Below, piece after piece: positions 1-6,924 of a stretch of DNA of 32,026 bases (positions are counted from its first letter, which is position 1; each line of letters begins with the position of its first letter). The DNA comes from Ilumatobacteraceae bacterium (GTDB lineage Bacteria; Actinomycetota; Acidimicrobiia; Acidimicrobiales; Ilumatobacteraceae), in the NCBI GenBank assembly GCA_021298195.1, contig JAJTEQ010000016.1, positions 1 through 32,026 on the forward strand. Reading direction: 5' to 3'. A program made the position numbers and the translations under genes. The notes below the pieces were generated by a model. It was given only the letters and a program-made list of their open reading frames with translations, had not been told where the DNA came from and did not search any database.

Positions 1-59
1 TCGACTTCTACGCCTATCTGAAGGCGTTCAATCCCGACTGGGAACCTACGAAGAAATGA
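1..59 (+). CDS. 3' end of an unidentified gene (partial)
   Basis: Reading frame 3 is open from the left edge and ends at TGA 57-59. The last residues read DFYAYLKAFNPDWEPTKK. The gene points toward the acyl-CoA dehydrogenase, whose stop lies 3 nt further on, so the two converge. Only 18 complete codons are visible, so the family cannot be named. The codon choice (GAC, TTC, CTG, AAG, GCG) matches the neighbouring genes, which is why I treat it as coding. Confidence 0.5.
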   Translation, partial: DFYAYLKAFNPDWEPTKK

Positions 60-62
60 CGG

Positions 63-1232
63 TCATTCGCGGGGCAGGCCCAACACGCGCTCACCCACGA
101 TGTTGCGCTGGATCTCGGTGGAACCCGCGTAGATGGTGTGCGCGCGACTGAACAGGAACGTGTGTTGCATGTCGTGCTCGTCGCTGTGCTCGGGCTGCAT
201 CACCAACGCGTCGGCGCCCAGCAGATCCACTTCCAGTTCTCCCAGACGCTGGTGCCACTTCGACCAGAACAACTTGCCGATCGATCCCTCGGGGCCGGGC
301 TGGCCACCCTGGATGAAGCGCGTGACGTTGCGCATACCCGACCAACGCATGATCTCCAGTTCGCCGTAGGCGCGCGCGAGGCGTTGACGGATCTCAGCAT
401 CACGGTCGTGTCCGCGGGCGACCGCCAGATCACGCACCTTGGCGAACTCCTTGGCGAAGCGCAACTGCTGGGCCATGAACGCGGTGCCGCGCTCGAAGCC
501 CAACGTGCCCATGGCCGTCTTCCAACCGTTGCCGCGTCCACCCACCACCAGATCGGCCGACGTGACGGCGCCGTCGAAGAACACCTCGCAGAAGTGGTCG
601 TTGCCCGACAGATCCTTCAACGGTCGCACCTCGACGCCGGGTTGATCGATGGGCACCAGGATGTACGACAACGCCTTGTGGGCCTTCTCGTCCAACTCGG
701 TGCGACACAACACGAAGATCCACTGGGCGAACTGCGCCTGACTGGTCCAGACCTTCTGGCCGTCGATGCGCCACTGTTCACCGTCGAGCACCGCGGTGGT
801 GCGCACGCCCGCCAAGTCGCTACCCGCGCCGGGCTCGCTGAAGCCCTGGCACCAGTACTCCTCGCCCTTCAGGATGGGCGGCAGGAAACGTGCCTGCTGC
901 TCGGGCGAACCGAACGTGATGAGTGTGGGCCCCAACAGCCCCTCACCGAAGAATCCGGCGCGTTGCGGACCGTTGGCCAAGGTGTACTCCTGGGCGAACA
1001 CCAGCTCCTCGGCCACCGACACCTCGCGACCACCGAACGCCTGGGGCCACGTGAGACCGAGCCAACCCGCGCGGCCCAGTTCCTGTTCCCACGCCACCCG
1101 GATGTGCCAGTCGTGCGCACCCATCTCGGCCGACGTGCCGAGGTTGCGGTACTCGCCCACCAGATGGTCGGTCATCCACGCGCGCACCTCGGTGCGAAAG
1201 CGGGCGGCCTCGGGCGAGTCGGCGAACTGCAT
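63..1232 (-). CDS. acyl-CoA dehydrogenase (FadE-type)
   Basis: Flavoprotein that introduces the alpha-beta double bond into an acyl-CoA thioester, passing electrons to ETF. The N-terminal segment (FADSPEAARFRTEVRAWM) is the usual start of the family. The FAD/substrate signature FSEPGAGSDLAG lies at residues 131-142, and the C-terminal IYAGSTEIQRNIVGERVLGL is the conserved FAD-contact end. The length of 389 aa is normal. An in-frame ATG 18 nt further upstream (1250) exists, but GGGGGAG placed 9 nt before the second ATG is a strong ribosome binding site and MQFADSP fits the family start, so I chose 1232. The CaiB-type CoA-transferase nearby suggests a fatty-acid, bile-acid or sterol side-chain pathway; the substrate cannot be read from sequence. 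Confidence 0.93.
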   Translation of the reverse strand: MQFADSPEAARFRTEVRAWMTDHLVGEYRNLGTSAEMGAHDWHIRVAWEQELGRAGWLGLTWPQAFGGREVSVAEELVFAQEYTLANGPQRAGFFGEGLLGPTLITFGSPEQQARFLPPILKGEEYWCQGFSEPGAGSDLAGVRTTAVLDGEQWRIDGQKVWTSQAQFAQWIFVLCRTELDEKAHKALSYILVPIDQPGVEVRPLKDLSGNDHFCEVFFDGAVTSADLVVGGRGNGWKTAMGTLGFERGTAFMAQQLRFAKEFAKVRDLAVARGHDRDAEIRQRLARAYGELEIMRWSGMRNVTRFIQGGQPGPEGSIGKLFWSKWHQRLGELEVDLLGADALVMQPEHSDEHDMQHTFLFSRAHTIYAGSTEIQRNIVGERVLGLPRE

Positions 1233-1285
1233 GGACACATTCTCCCCCATCGACCGCCCATGTGAGAAAACCGGCGCCTGCCTGC

Positions 1286-1291
1286 CACAAT
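1286..1291 (+). promoter_or_regulatory. probable -10 box of leaderless SnoaL-like gene
   Basis: CACAAT lies exactly 6 nt before the ATG at 1298, the same spacing as the TAnnnT boxes seen at other gene starts in this window. The first base departs from the pattern, so confidence is moderate. Confidence 0.4.
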
Positions 1292-1297
1292 CGGGTC

Positions 1298-1681
1298 ATG
1301 GCCCTTTCCGATGCCGACAAACTCGCCGCACTACAGCGTTACGCCGACGCCATCAACAACTGCCAGCCCGAGGTGGCCATCGCCATGTGCACCCCCGGGG
1401 CCACCGTGTGGCACAACTACGACGACGCCACCGCGGTGTACGCCGACAGCGTCGGTTCGTTGCCCTGGATGTTCAAGGCCGTCGAGAGTCTGCGCTGGGA
1501 AACCCGGCGCGCCCTGGCCACCAGCGACGGTTTCCTCTGGGAGGCCGTCATTCGGGGCACGGCCAAGCACGGCGAGTTGGCCGCGCACACCTGCATGGTG
1601 GTGCGCCTGAACGACGACGGGCTCATCGCGGAACTGGACGAGTACATCGACCCCGCCAGCATGAAGCCCCTGCGCGGCTGA
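1298..1681 (+). CDS. SnoaL/NTF2-like family protein
   Basis: Small alpha+beta-barrel protein of about 127 aa of the NTF2/SnoaL superfamily, whose members include ketosteroid isomerase and polyketide cyclases as well as many proteins of unknown activity. The pattern is typical: an N-terminal helix (LAALQRYADAINNCQPEVAIAM), then HNYDDATAVYADSVG, and a C-terminal strand pair ending AELDEYIDPASMKPL. A GTG 36 nt upstream would add 12 residues, but the ATG at 1298 has a -10-like CACAAT 6 nt in front and starts the family-like sequence. It is followed after 4 nt by the phosphatase gene, so the two are probably co-transcribed. The substrate is unknown; a role next to acyl-CoA or steroid degradation genes is inference. 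Confidence 0.8.
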   Translation: MALSDADKLAALQRYADAINNCQPEVAIAMCTPGATVWHNYDDATAVYADSVGSLPWMFKAVESLRWETRRALATSDGFLWEAVIRGTAKHGELAAHTCMVVRLNDDGLIAELDEYIDPASMKPLRG

Positions 1682-1685
1682 GAAC

Positions 1686-2189
1686 GTGTCGTCCATCCTG
1701 ATCATCTGCACCGGCAACGCCGCGCGTTCGGTGATGGTGGGGGCCATCGTGAACGACCGCCGACCCGACCTGAACGTGGTCACCGCCGGCACTCTCACCA
1801 TGGACGGCCAACCCATCAGCTGGCGCACCCGCGAGGCGTTGCGGCGCATCGAACTGAACGCGCCGAACCATCGCAGCAAGCAGATGCAGCAACATCACGG
1901 TGACGAGGCCCAGTTGATCATCGCGCTCGCGCCCGAACACGTGGAGTGGGTGCGTCGCAATCTTCCGCACGTGGCCCACAAGACCGTCACGTTGAAGCGA
2001 CTGGTGAGGCACCTGCCGCACGATCGCCACACTCCCCTGTCCGAACGTGTCGCCGCGCTGCGGGCCCACGAGGTGGAACTGGAGCCGTGGGAGGAAGTGG
2101 TCGACCCCGGTGGCGGCGAGGTGGACGTGTTCATCGACTGCGCCATCGAGGTGGTGGCGTTGTGCGACGAACTGTGCCCGCGTCTGTGA
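1686..2189 (+). CDS. low-molecular-weight protein-tyrosine phosphatase family protein
   Basis: A 167-aa protein opening with a beta strand and the P-loop CTGNAARS (C8 to S15), which fits the C(X)5R(S/T) active-site motif of LMW-PTPs and related arsenate reductases. A candidate general-acid Asp is D140 in VVDPGGG, matching the late DP motif of the family. Start is GTG 1686, 4 nt after the SnoaL-like stop, which suggests one transcript. The expected reaction is dephosphorylation of phosphotyrosine or a similar phosphoester in the cytoplasm; arsenate reduction is possible but there is no ars context. Its stop TGA directly abuts the stop of the convergent CaiB gene (TGATCA). Confidence 0.85.
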   Translation: MSSILIICTGNAARSVMVGAIVNDRRPDLNVVTAGTLTMDGQPISWRTREALRRIELNAPNHRSKQMQQHHGDEAQLIIALAPEHVEWVRRNLPHVAHKTVTLKRLVRHLPHDRHTPLSERVAALRAHEVELEPWEEVVDPGGGEVDVFIDCAIEVVALCDELCPRL

Positions 2190-3401
2190 TCAGTCGATGA
2201 CGCGGACCGCGCCGGCGTCGATCATCCCGCGGATCTGATCGTCGTCGAAGCCGGCCTCGCGCAACACCTCTTGGGTGTGTTCGCCCAACTTGGGTGCGAT
2301 CGATCGCTGCGCCCCCGGCGTGCCGTGGAAGTCCACCGGTGTGGCGATCATCCGCGTGGTGCCGTCGCCGTTGGGGACCTCCACCAAGCCGCCGGCGTGG
2401 TGCAACTGCTCGTCGTTCAAGATGTCCTCGGCGGCATGAATGGGCGACCAGAACATGTCGGGCTCGTCGGCGAACGCCGCTTCCCATTCGGTCATCGTGC
2501 GGGTGGCGAACGCGTCGTCCAGGATCTGGCGCAGTTCCTCGAAGTTGATGGCTCGGTTGCGCATGCTGTCGAAGCGCGGGTCGTCCACCAGTTCGGGCCG
2601 ACCCACCACGCGCGCCAACGGGGGCCAGTGACGGTCACCCTCCACACCCACCACGAAGAACCACTTGCCGTCGGACGACTGATAGGTGTTCACCGACGGG
2701 TTGCGGGCCTCGAAGCGGTTGTTGATGGGTGGGTGACGTCCCCAACTGAGCACCATGTTCAGGTCGAAACCGATGGTGTACACACCTTGTCGCAGCAACG
2801 ACGAGGTGACCATCTGACCCCGACCCGTGCGCTCGCGGCTGAACAGCGCCGCCGAGATGGCACCGGCGAAGGTGACGCCCGTGCTGTGGTCGCCCATGCC
2901 GCCGCGCAAGGTGGGGATGGTGTTGCCCGGGGGCGTCATCATGTGGGCCATGCCGGTGCGGGCCCAGAACGCCGAGATGTCGAAGCCCGGCCGGTCGGCG
3001 TCGGGACCGGTGAGGCCGTAGCCGGTGATGAGCCCGTAGATCAGGCGCGGGTTGCGCGGCGCCAAGGTGGCGTAGTCGAAACCGGATCGCTGCAACGCCG
3101 CCGCGCGCACGTTGGTGATGAACACGTCGGCCTCGTCGATGAGGCGATACGCCGCCTCACGACCCGCGTCGGTGGTGATGTCGACGGCGATGCCGCGCTT
3201 GTTGCGATTGTCCAGTTCGAACACCGGGTTGTCGGGAGGGTTGCCGCCGTACATGAACTGGAACGAACGGGCCGGATCACCCGACACCGGCTCGATCTTC
3301 ACCACGTCGGCGCCCCAGTCGGCCATCACCCCGGCCGCGGCCGGTCCGGCCACCCACACGCCCAGTTCGACGACTTTCACTCCCTCGAGCGGACCGGGCA
3401 T
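2190..3401 (-). CDS. CaiB/BaiF family III CoA-transferase
   Basis: A 403-aa member of the formyl-CoA transferase/carnitine CoA-transferase/alpha-methylacyl-CoA racemase superfamily, which moves CoA between carboxylic acids or epimerises 2-methylacyl-CoA. The N-terminus PLEGVKVVELGVWVAGPAAA is the classic family start, followed by WGADVVKIEP. The catalytic aspartate is predicted to be D171 in GGMGDHSTG. Length is normal for the transferase branch. The ATG at 3401 lies inside the last 125 nt of the upstream aminotransferase frame on the same strand, so the genes are tightly coupled. Together with the acyl-CoA dehydrogenase this points to acyl-CoA catabolism. Racemase versus transferase activity cannot be decided here. 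Confidence 0.93.
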   Translation of the reverse strand: MPGPLEGVKVVELGVWVAGPAAAGVMADWGADVVKIEPVSGDPARSFQFMYGGNPPDNPVFELDNRNKRGIAVDITTDAGREAAYRLIDEADVFITNVRAAALQRSGFDYATLAPRNPRLIYGLITGYGLTGPDADRPGFDISAFWARTGMAHMMTPPGNTIPTLRGGMGDHSTGVTFAGAISAALFSRERTGRGQMVTSSLLRQGVYTIGFDLNMVLSWGRHPPINNRFEARNPSVNTYQSSDGKWFFVVGVEGDRHWPPLARVVGRPELVDDPRFDSMRNRAINFEELRQILDDAFATRTMTEWEAAFADEPDMFWSPIHAAEDILNDEQLHHAGGLVEVPNGDGTTRMIATPVDFHGTPGAQRSIAPKLGEHTQEVLREAGFDDDQIRGMIDAGAVRVID

Positions 3402-4716
3402 GGCGCGAACCCGACTTGTGGGCGATGGCGCGCAGCGTGTCGTCGAGGGCGTCGAGGGCGCGCCCCAACTGGTCGTCGGTGTGGGCCAGACCCAGGTTCA
3501 TCATTCCGCGGGCCGCCGTGTACACGCCACGCTGCAACAGGCCGAGGAAGATCAGTTCCTGCAGGTCGTTGTCGCGCGCGGCGACGCCGTGAATGTCGGT
3601 GGGGGCGGTGGCGCAGGCGTGCAACGACATCATCGAACCGAACCCGGTGACGCACACCGGCAGAGGATGTCGCGCCAGCACTCCGGCCACCATGGAACGA
3701 AACTCGTCACCTCGCGTGGTGTGGGCCTCGGCCACGTCGGCGGTGAACACCTCGCCCAACACCGCACAACCCGCGGTGATGGAAGCCATGTTGTTGTTGA
3801 AGGTGCCGGCGTGAGAGATGACCATCTCGCCCTTGGTGGCGCGGCCGGTCTCGACGCTGGTGTCGAACTGGTCCAGCAGATCCGCCCGACCACCTAAGGC
3901 GCCGAACGAAAAGCCGCCACCGATGTACTTGCCGTAGGTGACGATGTCGGCCTCGGAACCCAACAGGTCCAACATTCCACGGCGACCGTGGCGCGACGTC
4001 ATCACCTGATCGGCGATCACCACCGCCCCCACCGCGCGGGCGGCCGCGAACGTGCGACGGATGAACTCGCCATCGGCGGGCACGCACCCGCCCGAACCCA
4101 ACATGGGTTCGACGATCACCGCCGCCAACGACGCACCGTGCTCGGCGATGATGCGCTCGGTTCCCGCGGCGTCGTTGTAGGGCGCCAGCACCACGTCGTA
4201 GGGCGAGTTCCACGGAGCGGCACCGCTGACGAAGTACAGAACTCCGCCGTGGTAGCCACCGATGAAGGCCAGGATCTTGGTGCGCCCGGTGGCCATCATG
4301 GCGGTGGCGATGGCCATGAGGTTGGCCTCGGTGCCCGAGTTGGTGAAGCGCACGCGATCGATGCCGAAGCGCTCGCACATGAGGCGGGCCAGCGTGGCTT
4401 CGGCCGGATGGATGCCGCCCACGCTGACGTTGTTGTCGAGGGCGGCCTTCACCTTGTCCAACACCCGGGTTTCGCTGTGGCCCAACAGGCCCGCGGTGTA
4501 GTCGCCCAACAGGTCGATGTATTCGTGGCCGTCGACGTCGACCAGGGTGGCACCGTGGCCGGAGGCGAAGGCCAACGGGAACGGGGCGTGGGTCAGAACG
4601 GTACGGGTATGACCGCCCGGCATGAACCTGCGGGCCTCGTCGTAGTGCAGCTTGCTGGCCGGATTGCGGTCGGCGAAATCACGACGGGCCACCAGCACGG
4701 CGTCGGAAAAATTCAT
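3277..4716 (-). CDS. class III PLP-dependent aminotransferase (glutamate-1-semialdehyde aminomutase-like)
   Basis: Fold-type I PLP enzyme. FMPGGHTRTV near residue 31, FTNSGTEANLMAI at 124-136, the PLP-ring Asp in VVIADQVMTSRHG (D236) and the Schiff-base Lys in DIVTYGKYIGGGFSFGALGG (K263) are all present. The family normally ends close to RALDALDDTLRAIAH (about residue 433). The remaining 46 residues are Arg/Gly-rich and overlap the first 125 nt of the CaiB gene in another frame, so they look like read-through beyond the original end. It resembles GSA aminomutase but more likely acts on an amino acid or amine in catabolism, since the neighbours are not haem genes. It starts at ATG 4716 with a TAGCGT box 6 nt upstream and no clear Shine-Dalgarno, implying a leaderless mRNA. 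Confidence 0.9.
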   Translation of the reverse strand: MNFSDAVLVARRDFADRNPASKLHYDEARRFMPGGHTRTVLTHAPFPLAFASGHGATLVDVDGHEYIDLLGDYTAGLLGHSETRVLDKVKAALDNNVSVGGIHPAEATLARLMCERFGIDRVRFTNSGTEANLMAIATAMMATGRTKILAFIGGYHGGVLYFVSGAAPWNSPYDVVLAPYNDAAGTERIIAEHGASLAAVIVEPMLGSGGCVPADGEFIRRTFAAARAVGAVVIADQVMTSRHGRRGMLDLLGSEADIVTYGKYIGGGFSFGALGGRADLLDQFDTSVETGRATKGEMVISHAGTFNNNMASITAGCAVLGEVFTADVAEAHTTRGDEFRSMVAGVLARHPLPVCVTGFGSMMSLHACATAPTDIHGVAARDNDLQELIFLGLLQRGVYTAARGMMNLGLAHTDDQLGRALDALDDTLRAIAHKSGSRHARSARGSESRRTGRVGGRTGRGRGDGRLGRRRGEDRAGVG

Positions 4717-4722
4717 GCCCGC

Positions 4723-4728
4723 ACGCTA
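4723..4728 (-). promoter_or_regulatory. -10 box (TAGCGT) of leaderless aminotransferase gene
   Basis: On the minus strand TAGCGT is followed by 6 nt (GCGGGC) and then the ATG at 4716, so transcription should begin at or next to the start codon. No Shine-Dalgarno is present. Confidence 0.55.
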
Positions 4729-4755
4729 ATTCGCGGGCGGGCACGGTGACTCGGG

Positions 4756-4828
4756 TGGAGGTGAGGGGAATTGAACCCCTGGCCTCTACATTGCGAACGT
4801 AGCGCTCTGCCAACTGAGCTACACCCCC
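4756..4828 (-). tRNA. tRNA-Ala (anticodon CGC)
   Basis: The minus strand folds into a 73-nt cloverleaf: acceptor GGGGGTG with CACCTCC, D-arm GCTC-AGTTGGCA-GAGC, anticodon stem CTACG/TGTAG around loop TTCGCAA, a 5-nt variable loop, and T-arm AGGGG-TTCAATT-CCCCT. The anticodon is CGC, reading GCG alanine codons, and the acceptor contains the G3-U70 wobble pair that is the known alanine identity element. The discriminator is A. CCA is not encoded; the 3' flank reads CCCG. It sits just upstream of the aminotransferase promoter and downstream of the GlpR-like gene. A tRNA-Ala beside this membrane-protein gene is a recurring actinobacterial arrangement (from memory). Confidence 0.97.
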
Positions 4829-4863
4829 GAGGGCACTGCGACTCTAGCGGGGATCGGGCAGGT

Positions 4864-5391
4864 TCAGGCGGCCCGGATCCAGTCGCGGCGATAGGCCTGC
4901 GGGGCCGAATAGCGACGCAACTGGGACAGGCGGTAGCAGTACCCGATGAGCGACAACGTGGCCAGAACGAACACGTACACGAACAGGTCGCTCTTGGTGG
5001 TGAAGGCGATGAAGGCCGAGCCGACGGTGGTGAGGGCCAGCGACACCAACACGTTCTGGCGACGCTGACGCACCATGGCCTTGCGGCTGATGCCACGCGG
5101 GGCGGTGTGACCCGAGTGAACGGTGCGGCGCAGGGCGGCCGACGGGTCGAGGTGACGGTCGTACCCGGCGTCGGGGCGACCGGCGCGGCTGGGCGACGGG
5201 GCCAAGGGGCGCGCCATCGAGCGCATCGGCGCACCGGGACGAATGGGGGTGGAACGCTGCAGAGTGGACAACTGTCGACGGAAGTCGAGCACCGACGAGT
5301 GCGGGCTGTTGTCGGAGCGGCCACGCATGAGGGGCGGCACCAGCACGGCGCCCCACGCGGCAACCACGATGATCAAAATGATCGTGCCCAT
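4864..5391 (-). CDS. glpR: GlpR/SepX-like divisome membrane protein
   Basis: A 175-aa membrane protein with one N-terminal segment (residues 2-22, GTIILIIVVAAWGAVLVPPL), a basic, proline-rich cytoplasmic linker containing DFRRQLSTLQR at 36-46, and two closely spaced C-terminal segments (about 113-131 and 134-154). This layout fits the actinobacterial family known as GlpR in Corynebacterium (membrane receptor of the gephyrin-like MoeA protein Glp) and SepX in Streptomyces, both linked to SepF/FtsZ function. The family call rests on layout, N-terminal sequence and synteny with glp, galU and tRNA-Ala. An upstream in-frame start (5445) is possible, but GGGGAGG 8 nt before the ATG at 5391 favours the shorter form. 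The 182-nt upstream region holds a dyad at 5463-5483. Confidence 0.7.
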   Translation of the reverse strand: MGTIILIIVVAAWGAVLVPPLMRGRSDNSPHSSVLDFRRQLSTLQRSTPIRPGAPMRSMARPLAPSPSRAGRPDAGYDRHLDPSAALRRTVHSGHTAPRGISRKAMVRQRRQNVLVSLALTTVGSAFIAFTTKSDLFVYVFVLATLSLIGYCYRLSQLRRYSAPQAYRRDWIRAA

Positions 5392-5462
5392 CTGTGCTGC
5401 CTCCCCTCGAGTTCGCAGTTGATGTCGCCGGACTCGTCCGGACAACGTCTTCTAGGCAATCC

Positions 5463-5483
5463 GTTGTATTACGGTTTTACAAC
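5463..5483. promoter_or_regulatory. AT-rich inverted repeat upstream of glpR-like gene (candidate operator)
   Basis: GTTGTA and TACAAC form 6-bp arms around a core with an inner AC-G-GT dyad, giving 8 of 10 paired positions over 21 nt. It is clearly AT-richer than its surroundings and lies 72 nt upstream of the ATG of the GlpR-like gene and 90 nt past the moaC stop. It fits a dimer-binding operator; the regulator is unknown. Confidence 0.4.
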
Positions 5484-5547
5484 ATTCGTGACGGACGGCG
5501 CAATGTTAGGCGAACATCCGGTGAACGAGTGTGACCACCGTCACCCT

Positions 5548-5559
5548 GGGCAAATGCCC
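5548..5559 (-). terminator. weak hairpin downstream of moaC
   Basis: GGGCA and TGCCC form a short 5-bp dyad 14 nt after the moaC stop. There is no U-tract, so this is at best a weak terminator and may be chance. Confidence 0.2.
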
Positions 5560-5573
5560 GATTTCCGGCCGTT

Positions 5574-6050
5574 TCAGGCCCGGCGGTACTCCCCCGAGCG
5601 ACCGCCGGACTTCTCCTCCAGCGCCAGGTCCGTGATGGTCATCTCGCGGTCGATGGCCTTGCACATGTCGTAGACGGTCAAGGCGGCCACGGAGCAGGCC
5701 GTGAGGGCCTCCATCTCCACCCCCGTGCGGTCCATGACCTCCGCGACGGCCCGAATGGCCACCCGGTCGGATTCCACGCTCAGCTCCACGCTCACGTGGC
5801 TCAACATCAGGGGGTGACACAGTGGGATCAGGTCGCTGGTGCGCTTGGCGGCCTGGATGCCCGCGATGCGCGCCACGGCCAGCACGTCGCCCTTCTTCAT
5901 GGACTGCGACCGCACCGCCTCGGCGGTCTGGGGGGACATCAGCACGTTGCAGGTGGCCACGGCCCGGCGCTTGGTGACGTCCTTGTCCCCCACGTCCACC
6001 ATGCGGGCATGGCCCTCGGCGTCGAGATGGGTGAGACGGGGTTCGGTCAC
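5574..6050 (-). CDS. moaC: cyclic pyranopterin monophosphate synthase MoaC
   Basis: Second step of molybdenum cofactor synthesis: converts the MoaA product 3',8-cyclo-GTP into cyclic pyranopterin monophosphate. With GTG 6050 as start the protein has 158 aa, close to the E. coli enzyme (161 aa). The catalytic residues align by number: K53 in [21 protein letters not shown]79 in LIPLCHPL, and D128/K131 in [11 protein letters not shown]. An ATG at 6095 would add a 15-residue basic extension not expected for the family. A TACGCT box stands 6 nt before the GTG, so the message is probably leaderless. moaA and glp lie upstream on the same strand but are separated by an oppositely oriented gene, so moaC has its own promoter. 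Confidence 0.95.
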   Translation of the reverse strand: MTEPRLTHLDAEGHARMVDVGDKDVTKRRAVATCNVLMSPQTAEAVRSQSMKKGDVLAVARIAGIQAAKRTSDLIPLCHPLMLSHVSVELSVESDRVAIRAVAEVMDRTGVEMEALTACSVAALTVYDMCKAIDREMTITDLALEEKSGGRSGEYRRA

Positions 6051-6056
6051 GGCCTC

Positions 6057-6062
6057 AGCGTA
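6057..6062 (-). promoter_or_regulatory. -10 box (TACGCT) of leaderless moaC
   Basis: TACGCT, then GAGGCC (6 nt), then GTG 6050 on the minus strand. The GAGG is too close to the GTG (2 nt) to act as a normal Shine-Dalgarno. Confidence 0.5.
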
Positions 6063-6157
6063 CCGGTGGGGTCTCGGGCCCCGACGAGCCGACAACTGTC
6101 ACCCCACCGGTGTACCCCTGCCATGACGCGTCGGGGGTTCGTGGGCGACGATGGATC

Positions 6158-6904
6158 ATGCGCGTGATGACCCAGCAATGGCGCGATCTGGTCTTCTTGC
6201 ACTGGGAGTACGAACCCGAGGTGGTGCGCGCGGCCATCGCCCGTGGACTCCACCAAGCAGATCTGGATCCCGACAGCGTGGAACTGGACACCTTCGACGG
6301 TCGGGCCTACGTGGGACTGATCCCGTTTCGCATGCGGAACCTGCGCCTGCGCGGCCTTCCGCCCATTCCCACCACGAGCAACTTCCCCGAGATCAACGTG
6401 CGCACCTACGTGCGCTCGCGCGGTCGGCCGGCGGTGTGGTTCTTCTCGCTCGACACCCCGCAACTACTGCCCACGGTGGTGGCGCGCACCGCGTTCCGTC
6501 TTCCCTATTGCTACGCCCGGGCCGAGGTCTCCAGCACCGTCGACGAGCGTCACCCCGAGGGCGGCGTGGTGACGGCCACGGTTCGGCGTCGATGGCCCGC
6601 GGGCGGCTCCACGCGCATCGCGGTGCGCGTCGGTTCCCGCATCGGCCCGTCGGACTCGGATCGAGACCACGATCTCGACGACTGGCTCACGGCGCGTTGG
6701 GGTCTGGTGTCGGCCTCGCGTCGCGGGCGTCTGTGGTACGGGCCGGTCGAACACGAACCGTGGCCGTTGCATCGGGCCGACGTGTTGCATCTCGACGACT
6801 CGCTGATCACCGCCGCCGGGTTGTCGGCGCCCACGGGTGCACCGCACGCGATGTACAGCCCGGGCGTGAGCACCACCATCCGCTCGCTTGAGCGGTTGCG
6901 CTGA
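6158..6904 (+). CDS. DUF2071 (YqjF-like) family protein
   Basis: A cytoplasmic protein of about 248 aa. The N-terminal QQWRDLVFLHWEYEPEVVRA, the segment YVGLIPFRMRNLRLRGLPPIP, and NFPEINVRTYVRS followed by VWFFSLDT are hallmarks of the DUF2071/YqjF family (from memory). The molecular function of this family is not established. ATG codons at 6158 and 6167 are both possible; an upstream ATG at 6110 would add non-conserved residues. The gene lies alone between the divergent moaC and the convergent moaA. Its stop is followed at once by a 7-bp GC hairpin shared with the end of moaA. I see no reason to link it to cofactor synthesis. Confidence 0.8.
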   Translation: MRVMTQQWRDLVFLHWEYEPEVVRAAIARGLHQADLDPDSVELDTFDGRAYVGLIPFRMRNLRLRGLPPIPTTSNFPEINVRTYVRSRGRPAVWFFSLDTPQLLPTVVARTAFRLPYCYARAEVSSTVDERHPEGGVVTATVRRRWPAGGSTRIAVRVGSRIGPSDSDRDHDLDDWLTARWGLVSASRRGRLWYGPVEHEPWPLHRADVLHLDDSLITAAGLSAPTGAPHAMYSPGVSTTIRSLERLR

Positions 6905-6924
6905 GACGCGCAACAGGGCGCGTC
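6905..6924. terminator. bidirectional GC hairpin between DUF2071 gene and moaA
   Basis: GACGCGC (6905-6911) and GCGCGTC (6918-6924) are perfect inverted repeats with a 6-nt loop. The hairpin fills the 18-nt gap between the two convergent stop codons and reaches into the moaA stop. It lacks a T-run, as is common for actinobacterial terminators. Confidence 0.5.

Noticed and set aside
1-59. Assigning a family to the partial gene at the left edge
   Set aside because: Eighteen residues without a motif are not enough for a call.
2271-3650. 459-codon open frame on the plus strand opposite the CaiB gene and the aminotransferase end
   Set aside because: Antisense shadow of high-GC genes: composition dominated by Arg, Gly, His and Val, no recognisable family, and the opposite strand encodes well-conserved enzymes.
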